A stretch of DNA of 64,000 nucleotides from Helianthus annuus (taxonomy: Eukaryota; Streptophyta; Magnoliopsida; Asterales; Asteraceae). A program made the position numbers and the translations under genes. The stretch spans positions 48,488,663 to 48,552,662 of the forward strand of contig NC_035441.2 in NCBI RefSeq assembly GCF_002127325.2. Direction: 5' to 3'. Under the pieces are notes generated by a model. The model had not been told where the DNA came from. It was given only the letters and a program-made list of their open reading frames with translations, and made no database searches. Below, piece after piece: positions 56,551 to 64,000 of the stretch (within the stretch, counting starts at the first letter, position 1; each line of letters starts with the position of its first letter).

Positions 56551-57067
56551 TGTCACACCCCCAAAATCCACCTGCGGAGTATCACCGCTTGGAGGCGTGA
56601 CATGACCAGAATCGAGCCACTAATCATACTGAACAATGTAATTAAGTAAATAAAACCAACCACGATACAATTGGTGACCAAAAGCCAGTTAACCAAGTTC
56701 AACTTTAACAACGGAAGCATAAACGTGAAACCAAACATAAGTTCATAGTTCATAAGTTTAAAGTCCAAAGCGTAAGTTTAACAAGTTCATAAGGATTTAA
56801 ATATTAAGCACGGAACATAGCAGTCCGTATCCCACAATGACCTCCTCCTCGTGCAAGCTCCATAAGCATCTAGCGACCTGTAAGGCATGTAACAACGAGT
56901 TAACAACAAAGTTGAGTGAGTTCACGGTTGGTTGTTTTAGTTTTAAGTTATTTACGAAAACATGGTTTGTCTTTCGTTGGCGTAATTGCCGTGGGGGTTA
57001 CCCCATAGTTGAAAGTATGATTAACCAGTTCCTTCTTTATTACCCAAACCATATCCATGATCAGTGG
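56551..57067 (-). mobile_element. Old LTR fragment related to the Tek1 LTR
   Basis: It starts TGTCACACCCCCAAAATCC, exactly as the Tek1 LTR does at 57068, and stays alignable for about 500 bases (GGCGTGAC, 'gtaacaa', 'gagtgagttcac', 'ttacccca'). It stops where Tek1 begins, so Tek1 apparently inserted into an older relative in the same orientation. Confidence 0.75.
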
Positions 57068-58202
57068 TGTCACACCCCCAAAATCCACCTGCGGATAACA
57101 CCCGCTTCGAGGGCGTGACTGACCAGGATCCAACCACCAATTATACCGAATAATTAAATTGTTAACAAAAGTAATACTTACTAACCATAAGATTAGCAAA
57201 TATCAAGTTCAGAGTTTAAGGTTTCAAGTTCAAACAGTTAATAAGTAGCGGAAGCATAAGTAAAGCAGTTTAAACAAAGTTCATATTTCAAAATAAGGTA
57301 ACACCCAACACAAGGGTGGACAGACACTACTCATTCCCAAGCAGCAAGCTCCTTCGTCACTGGTTACCTGCAAAGCATGCAGTAAGGGGTCAACAATAAT
57401 GCTGAGTGAGTTCACTAGTTGTCCAGTTTTAATTACCAAAAACTTGTTTCACCAGTTAATTTATCCGTTTATACATGCCATGGGGAGCTACCCCAAAAGT
57501 TAGCGACTAAACTGTTTTTCCAATACCGAACACTAGGTAACCGTTGCGTTTCCGCAGGATGCCCCGATGTCAATGTTCTATCATCATTGACGGATGCCTG
57601 AGTACATTAGTTCACGACCGATCCCAAACCAGGGCAGGGTGTGAGGCTGGTAAACACCTAAATAGCGCTATCAACTAATAACCCGTTCGCCTGGCCCCGG
57701 CGACTAATCGGTATTATGTAGTAGGGACTTGAGTGATAGAGTTGCGTTTAGTGCCGTTTGGTTGCATTCCGTATAAACAGTAATTAACTAAAAGGTTTCC
57801 CAATACAAGGGAAAGAAAAGTAAGTTTGTTCCCAGTAACTAGGGAAGGAATGTGAATGGTATCCCCTTTTACAAGGGGATAGGGTTGTTTTAGTCTCGTG
57901 TCCCAAACCACCGGGACGCATGCTTTTAAGTTGTGAACTCACCTTGGGTTGCTCGGTAGATTTAGGTTACTTGGTCAAACACGCTGGTCACCACGTCCTA
58001 ATACGGTTACCGGTATAAGTCAGGTTTGGCGTACAAGCAATCACGTAAAAACTTATACACATAACTGGCACGTAACATGCATACAAGTAAACAGTCATGG
58101 GGTTATTGGGCCGGCCCTAACATTCACACATTCAAACAGAACACATAGTCCAGTTAACAGGTAGCCCATATTACACATTATGGCCCAATAACCAAAGTGG
58201 AC

Positions 58203-58447
58203 AGCCCAGTCGCAACCAGGTAGTCTCGAGTCGCAACCAGGAGGTCTCGGCTTGTCACGCTGTGGTTGCGAGTCGCAACCGTGTGGTCTCGAGTTATCAC
58301 GTTGTGGTTGCGAGTCGCAACCGTCGTAGTCTCGAGTCGCAATCGTGAGGTTTCGAGTTGTCATGCTATGGTTGCGAGTCGCAACGGCGTGGTCTCGAGT
58401 TGTCATGCCATGGTTGCGAGTCGCAACGGCGCGGTTGCGAGTCGGAA
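58203..58447. repeat. GGTTGCGAGTCGCAACC palindromic cluster in the Tek1 LTR
   Basis: About five units of TGGTTGCGAGTCGCAAC alternate with GGTCTCGAGTTGTCA(T/C)G in a regular array of about 53-58 bases per unit. The long frames crossing it in both directions encode only repeats. Confidence 0.9.
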
Positions 58448-59180
58448 TGCTGTCACTTTCATGCACACGTGATGATGCAGAACCATCAGTCCAATTTGTA
58501 CTACGAAATCAGGCCCAGATTAGGAAACAACCAATGAGGTTTAAGAAACAAGTTTTCCTAATCTGTCTATTAGTAAAAATGGATCAAATCATGAGGGTTT
58601 TCACATCTTCAACTATCATTCAACATGTTCATCCATATTCAAAATTCTAGGGTTTTCATATTCAAACATAACCATATATTTATGAACCAAAATCACATGT
58701 TTTTAACAAGATTATCATGCAAGAACAAAGAAACATACACTTTGTGACATTAAACATAACTCGGTTGGCCCTAATCATCCTTAAACCACTATTCTTTAAC
58801 CATTTAAGCATGTTAGCAAGTATTCATACATAAGGTTTAACACACATAGTCCAACTTCACAAATCACCCAAAAATCATGTGTAACACTACTAACCAAGCA
58901 TTTCTAGTTCATACAACATACATAAATCTCATGCACATAATAACAACACTAACCGGTTGTGAAGAAGAAGAATGAGCCGAAATAAAGGAAGAAAATGAGA
59001 GGAGATGAAGTGTCCGAGTGATGATCTTGTCCGAAATTCCTACCGATTTGCTCCAAGCTTGAACCGAGATTCTTGTGAGATCCGAAAGTTGGAAGAAGGT
59101 TAGGATGTAGAGGGTTTTCTAGTGAGAGGGAAAGTGTGTGTTGTGGTAACTAAAGAATGGAGAATGAGGGGGAGGTTGGG

Positions 59181-59190
59181 TTTATATAAC
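59181..59190 (-). promoter_or_regulatory. TATA box of the Tek1 LTR
   Basis: GTTATATAAA on the minus strand, 57 bases downstream of the palindromic cluster at 59247-59316. Confidence 0.6.
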
Positions 59191-59246
59191 AAGCATCAAC
59201 TTAGGCTAAGGGGTTTTCGGCCCAAGCCGGTTACGGCCCAAAGGCC

Positions 59247-59316
59247 CACTCGAGACCGAGTGGCCCACTCGCAACCGGGTGGTTGCGAGTCATGGTCTCG
59301 GGTCGTGGTCTCGGCT
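59247..59316. repeat. Palindromic cluster upstream of the Tek1 TATA box
   Basis: CCACTCGAGACCGAGTGG, CCACTCGCAACCGGGTGG and GGTTGCGAGTCATGGTCTCG within 70 bases. Same word family as the cluster at 58203-58447. Confidence 0.88.
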
Positions 59317-59528
59317 CTCATATATATATACATACAACACATAAAATGCAAAAAGGATCACGTTTTCATTTAATATCATATATATACACAAAAATATTAC
59401 AAGGTGTTCGTTCGGAAAAAAACCTAGAGTGTCACATTATCCCCAAGTTTTAAGAACTTTCGTCCCGAAAGTTAAGGCAGCCACTGCCAAGCTAGCGTGT
59501 TTCAACGGGGTGTCACATCATCCCCCCG

Positions 59529-60896
59529 TTAGTTTGGAATTTCGTCCCGAAATTCGGTTGTAGCTTCAGCGCTGGGGTTTTCGTTTGGGAACAACTGGGG
59601 ATACTTGGACTTCATCTGGTCTTCCCGCTCCCAGGTAAACTCTGGGCCGCGTCGTGAGTTCCAACGTACTCGCACGGGAGGTATCTGGCTACGTTTGAGG
59701 GTTTTGATCTCTCGATCCGTGATCTCAATCGGTTCCTCAGTAAAGTGTAGCTGTTCATCAATAGTGAGTTCCTTGAAAGGAATTATGAGTGTTTCATCTG
59801 ACAGACACTTCTTCAGATTAGACACGTGAAAGACATTGTGCACTGCACTCAGCTCTGCAGGCAGGTTCAATCTATAAGCAACCTTACCGATTTTCTCGGT
59901 AATTTCGAATGGTCCAACATATCGTGGATTCAGCTTGCCTCGTTTACCGAAACGAACCACACCCTTCCAGGGTGAGACTTTAAGTAGAACCCGGTCCCCG
60001 ACCTGGAATTCTAACGGTTTCCTACGCTTGTCAGCGTAGCTTTTCTGACGGTCACGAGCTGCCGCCATGCGTTGCCTGATCTGGGAAATCTTTTCCGTTG
60101 TATCTACCACCAGTTCTGGGCCTGTGAGTTGACTATCACCGACTTCCGCCCAGCAAAGAGGTGATCGGCATTTACGACCGTACAATGCCTCAAAAGGTGC
60201 CGCCTGAATGCTAGTGTGGTAGCTGTTATTGTAGGAGAATTCCACCAGCGGTAGATGCTTCTCCCAGTTCTTGCCAAAATCGATCACACATGCCCTAAGC
60301 ATGTCTTCCAGGGTTTGGATGGTGCGTTCAGACTGCCCATCCGTTTGTGGGTGGTAAGCGGTGCTCATGTCCAAACGTGAGCCAAAGGATTTGTGCATAG
60401 TTTGCCACAACTCGGAAGTAAAACGAGCGTCTCTGTCGGAAATAATAGAAGTTGGCACCCCGTGCCTGGAGACTACTTCCTTTAAATAGATTTCTGCTAG
60501 GGTAGAAAACTTGTCTGTTTCCTTAATAGCCAGAAAGTGTGCAGACTTAGTCAATCGATCTACTATCACCCAAATAGTGTCATTCCCGCGTTGGGATCTA
60601 GGTAGCCCTGTAACAAAATCCATGGAAATCTGCTCCCATTTCCATTTCGGGATTTCCGGCTGCTGGAGTAGGCCTGCTGGTTTCTGATACTCAGTTTTGA
60701 CTCTTGCACATGTCAAACATTTGCCAACGTAAGCGGCTATGTGGGCTTTCATGCCAGGCCACCAGTAAGTAGTCCTTATGTCGTGGTACATCTTATCTGA
60801 ACCAGGATGTACTGAATAACGGGACTTATGGGCTTCGTCCATCACAAGCTCTCGTAGATCTCCGTAAAGGGGGGACCCAAATGCGCCCTGCCACAT
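59529..60896 (-). pseudogene. Tek1 integrase and C-terminal domain of pol
   Basis: 455 codons from ATG 60896, in a different frame from RT-RNase H upstream. An extra C in a C run at about 60869-60875 (minus; six where five would keep frame) causes the shift, so this is not a separate gene. Residues: zinc-binding H/C region at about 30-63 (ending GKCLTCA), catalytic D93 (SMDFVTG), D154 (SDRDARF) and E190 (DGQSERT), with 35 residues between the last two. A GPFEIxxKIGxVAYRLxLP segment follows at about 325, then a chromodomain-like end ([20 protein letters not shown]), which in chromoviruses helps direct insertion to heterochromatin. The C-terminus ends just before the PPT. Confidence 0.85.
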
Positions 60897-62142
60897 AGTA
60901 GGCGCCGTCTTCTTTCTGTTCTAGCTGCTGCCTCGATCCTCGCAGGGACTCAGCCCTGATGTTTTCCGGTTTCAGAGCTTCAATCTGAGCATTTCGGATT
61001 TGGGTAGGGAGATTAGACTGGATGGTAAGTTGCAATGCTCGCACGCGCTTTGGTATAGTGTCTTTTCGGCTAAGGGCGTTTGCCACGACATTGGCCTTGC
61101 CCGGATGGTACTTGATGGCGCATTCATAATCATTCAGAAGTTCGACCCATCGACGTTGTCGCATGTTTAATTCCTTTTGCTTGAAGATATGCTCGAGACT
61201 CCTGTGATCGGTGTAAATGGTGCACTTGGTACCGTACAGGTAATGCCTCCATATCTTAAGCGCAAAGATCACTGCTCCCAGCTCCAAATCGTGCGTTGTG
61301 TAGTTCCTTTCGTGTGTCTTAAGTTGTCGAGAGGCGTAGGCAATAACTTTCTCGCGTTGCATCAACACGCAACCGAGCCCATGAATAGACGCATCGCAGT
61401 AAACCACAAAGTCGTCAGTGCCTTCAGGCAACGAGAGAATAGGAGCACTACAGAGGTTATCTTTTAGTGTCTGAAACGTGGTTTCCTGAGCTTCACCCCA
61501 TTTATAAACCGTACCCTTCTGAGTAAGAGCCGTGAGAGGCTGAGCGATCTTTGAGAATCCCATGATGAATCTTCGATAGTACCCTGCTAGTCCTAAGAAT
61601 TGGCGGACTTCGGTCGGAGTCTTAGGGGTAGGCCAATTCTTTATAGAGTCGATCTTTGCAGGGTCGACGTGGATCCCATCCTTGTTAACCACGTGCCCAA
61701 GGAAATGGACTTCTCGAAGCCAGAAGTCGCATTTCGAGAACTTGGCATACAGTTGCTCATTGCGAAGGAGTTCGAGGATAAGGCGTAGGTGCTGTTCATG
61801 CTCTTCCTGACTTTTCGAGTAGATCAAGATGTCGTCTATAAACACGATCACAAATTTGTCGAGGTAGGGTTTGCATACTCGGTTCATAAGATCCATGAAC
61901 ACTGCAGGCGCGTTGGTCATTCCAAAGGGCATAACGAGGAATTCATAATGACCATAACGAGTTCTGAATGCAGTTTTGGAGATGTCTTCATTACGGACCC
62001 TTAACTGATGGTAGCCTGATCGCAGGTCAATCTTAGAATAGTAGCTTGATCCTTGCAACTGATCGAATAGGTCGTCGATTCGCGGGAGAGGGTAACGATT
62101 CTTGATGGTAACCTTGTTCAGCTCACGATAGTCAATGCACAT
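60870..62142 (-). pseudogene. Tek1 reverse transcriptase and RNase H segment
   Basis: It follows the TGA at 62143-62145 in the same frame as gag-protease. The next codon is ATG in the RT motif MCIDYRELN, so the frame looks separate only because of the stop. RT palm: PFGMTNAPA at about 72-80 and active site FIDD at 101-104. RNase H motifs: [25 protein letters not shown] and [11 protein letters not shown]. It ends in VANALSRKD and then runs into the frameshift near 60870; the remaining codons to 60826 are off frame. Confidence 0.87.
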
Positions 62143-64000
62143 TCAGAACGTGCCATCCTTCTTCTTAACAAAGAGTACCGGTGCTCCCCAGGGTGATGAA
62201 CTAGGGCGAATAAACCCTTTATCGAAAAGTTCCTGTAGTTGAGTAGAGAGTTCCTTCAGTTCCGCAGGGGCTAGACGGTAAGGTGCACGAGCTATGGGTG
62301 CTGCTCCGGGAGCTAGCTCGATCTGGAATTCGACCTGGCGGTGGGGAGGGAGTCCAGGTAGTTCCTCAGGAAATACCTCGGGATAGTCGCGTACTACAGG
62401 AAAATCTTCAATCCTCTTTCCCTTTTCGTGGGTGTTGGTGACAAGTGCTAAGATAGCGGTGTGCCCTTTTTGTAAACACTTCTGGGCTTTCAAGAAAGAG
62501 ATAACGCCGGAGATTTCTCCGCCTTTGCCACCTTGTACAATGAGGGATTTGCCAGAACGGCGGGGAATACGAACTGCTTTCTCTTGACAGAGGATCTCAG
62601 CGCGATGCTTGGATAGCCAATCCATACCAATAACGACGTCGAAGCTTCCAAGAGTAACAGGGAAAAGATCGATACTAAATGTCTGACCAGACAACTCTAG
62701 TTTGCAGTCTTTGACAACATGTGAGGCCTCGATGTTTCTACCATTAGCTAACTCGACGATATGAGGAGAACTTAGTAACGAAAGCGGACGCTTAAGCTTC
62801 TTACTAACACGTAGGGACACATAACTAGCATCGGCACCGGAATCAAATAACACAGAAACATAACGATCATCGAGTAGGAACTTACCCGCCACGACGTTGG
62901 GGTCGTTCCTTGCTTCTCCAGCTCCAATCACGAAAGCTCTTCCCTTTGCATTCCCAGCATTGTTGTTTTGATTGTTGTTTCCTGCTCCCTGATTGTTGTT
63001 GCGATTCTGATTCAGTTCAGGGCAATTCTTCTTAAAGTGCCCCTCAGCTCCACACTTAAAACATGCTCGGTTGTTTCCCTGCTGCTGTTGCTGTTGGGGT
63101 TGTTGCTGATTCTGTCTTGCTGGGAACTGACTTCTACAATCCTTGGCTTCGTGCCCCATCTTGTGGCATTGCTGACACTGGCCCTTGTTACATGCCCCAT
63201 TGTGGTGTCTGTTACACTTGTTGCACTTAGGGTAGCTTCCCCGGTAGCCACCCTGTTGCTGAGTGCCTTTGTTGTTTTCAGTTTTCCTTTGTTGTGCTGG
63301 GGCCTGAGTGGGGTTAGCATCCTTGCTTTGACTTCCTTCCCACTTACGCTTGCTGTCGCTAGAAGTTCCGACAGTAGCACTGATCCTTTTGGGCAACCTG
63401 CCCTCTTCTACGGCCTGATCAGTAAGTTTGTGAGCAAGTCGAACAATCGGCTGAATGGTAGTGTGGTTGGCTGAAGTTACATGGCTTCGAATTTCTGGAG
63501 CCAAACCCTTGATGTACAGTTCGATTCTTCGATACATAGGTCGAGACATGTTTGGGCAAAGGGCAGCATAGTCATTGGACAACTTGGTGTAGGTTTCAAT
63601 CTCTGACCCAACCATCTTAAGCGCATAGTACTCATTCTCAAGCTTGTGGATGTCATCCCGGTGACAGTATTCCTCCTTAATCATGTCTTTGAAATCCTCC
63701 CACGCAGTAGCATTAGCAGTTTCCAAACCAAACATCTGAATCTGCGCCTTCCACCAAGAAAGCGCGCTTCCTTCAAGCGTAGCAGTAGCAAATTTCACCC
63801 AATTTGCAGGGGGACACTCGCAAACAGCAAAAACAGCTTCAATTTTCTCAATCCAATGCAGAAGACCTATGGCACCCTCAGTGCCGTTGAAAGGGAAAGG
63901 CTTGCAATCCATGAAAGTTTTGAAAGTACACACTGGTGGTTGCGCAGGTGCATGCTGACCTATAGGGTGAGAAGCGAAACGTATAGGTTTAGAGGCGAAA
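62143..64000 (-). pseudogene. Tek1 gag-protease and RT N-terminus (partial, open at window edge)
   Basis: The frame stays open from the window edge (64000) to a TGA at 62143-62145, so the true start is outside. Counting from 63933: a retrotransposon gag core (about 8-180, with WWKAQ and a FKDMIKEEY type motif), a zinc-knuckle region with canonical CX2CX4HX4C at 253-266 (CQQCHKMGHEAKDC) and 291-304 (CFKCGAEGHFKKNC) and a looser one at 237-248, Gln/Asn-rich linkers, then retropepsin with DSGA at 364-367 and the MDWL region, and finally the start of RT (SPWGAPVLFVKKKDGTF). The TGA replaces the codon after DGTF, where relatives have Arg; CGA to TGA at a CpG is the simplest change. Confidence 0.88.

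Larger units (their letters stand above)
57068..59517 (-). repeat. Tek1 3' LTR (about 2.45 kb)
   Basis: On the plus strand TGTCACACCCCCAAAATCC at 57068 to GGGGTGTCACA at 59517. The PPT AACGGGGGGATGA abuts 59517. A second, weaker PPT plus TGTGACA lies at 59436-59455, so the LTR could instead begin there. It contains a TATA box (59181-59190) and two clusters of GGTTGCGAGTCGCAACC palindromes. Confidence 0.75.
57068..64000 (-). mobile_element. Tek1: chromovirus-like Ty3/gypsy element, 3' part (continues past window)
   Basis: Minus-strand order from the window edge: gag with zinc knuckles, protease, RT-RNase H, integrase with a chromodomain-like C-terminus, PPT, and 3' LTR. Gag and pol share one frame, as in chromoviruses of the Tekay/Del type. 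One nonsense codon and one frameshift break it. The 5' LTR and PBS lie outside, so no target duplication can be checked. Confidence 0.88.

Noticed and set aside
58203..58447. CRISPR-like regular spacing of palindromes
   Set aside because: The units and the intervening sequence are both repeated, with no unique spacers, and this is a plant LTR; a CRISPR array is not supported.
58095..58650. Frames encoding repeated ATRNHGMTTRDH-type peptides
   Set aside because: A translation artefact of the GGTTGCGAGTCGCAACC array, readable in both directions.
62968..63474. 168-codon plus-strand frame opposite gag
   Set aside because: Antisense of the Gln/Asn-rich gag linker and knuckle region; hydrophobic composition arises from the complement.
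1..64000. tRNA or rRNA genes
   Set aside because: None recognised; the only tRNA-like matches are the short primer binding sites of the LTR elements.

Overview
This is a repeat-dense stretch of a plant nuclear genome. The single clear host gene has plant-type introns and matches the Arabidopsis At1g16860/At1g78880 membrane-protein family, and nearly everything else is plant LTR retrotransposons, hAT/Mutator-like DNA transposons and MITE-like elements. The style of the repeats looks like a large eudicot genome. My guess is the sunflower family (Asteraceae), from general familiarity only.

Layout. 1-2669: a long hairpin at the window edge, followed by a truncated LTR of family C. 2670-5247: MITE-like and intergenic DNA. 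5248-9395, minus strand: an apparently intact four-exon gene for a 475-residue two-pass membrane protein, with a 5'-UTR intron and promoter extending to about 10.7 kb. 10.74-14.16 kb: AT-rich intergenic DNA with minisatellites.

14161-54712 is one nested structure. A long-TIR DNA transposon (TIR-D) was split by a solo LTR (LTR-C, TSD GCTGC). LTR-C was split twice, by solo LTRs A (TSD ACCTT) and B (TSD CAAAG). LTR-A was split by a full Athila-type Ty3/gypsy element (Ath1, TSD ATGCT). LTR-B was split by a non-autonomous LTR element (Lard-E, TSD CTAAC) and by a non-autonomous hAT element (hAT-X, 8-bp TSD GTTTCCAC). hAT-X was itself split by a second non-autonomous LTR element (Lard-Y, TSD TCTTT). 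Every boundary except that of TIR-D is supported by a matching target-site duplication, so the insertion order can be read directly. 54.7-57.07 kb: a TIR element sitting in TA microsatellites, a MITE-like repeat and an old LTR fragment. 57068-64000: the 3' part of a chromovirus-like Ty3/gypsy element (Tek1, minus strand), running off the window.

Function. Only the At1g16860-like gene looks like a working host gene. Both pol regions carry nonsense codons and frameshifts. Ath1 has no recognisable gag core but keeps an open 380-codon ATHILA-ORF1-like frame with a good splice acceptor directly before its ATG. The most interesting pattern is that several LTR families that look unrelated each carry their own GC-rich self-complementary motif clustered just upstream of the LTR TATA box, and in three of them again downstream. 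In Ath1 the whole length difference between its two LTRs is the gain or loss of two such motif units.
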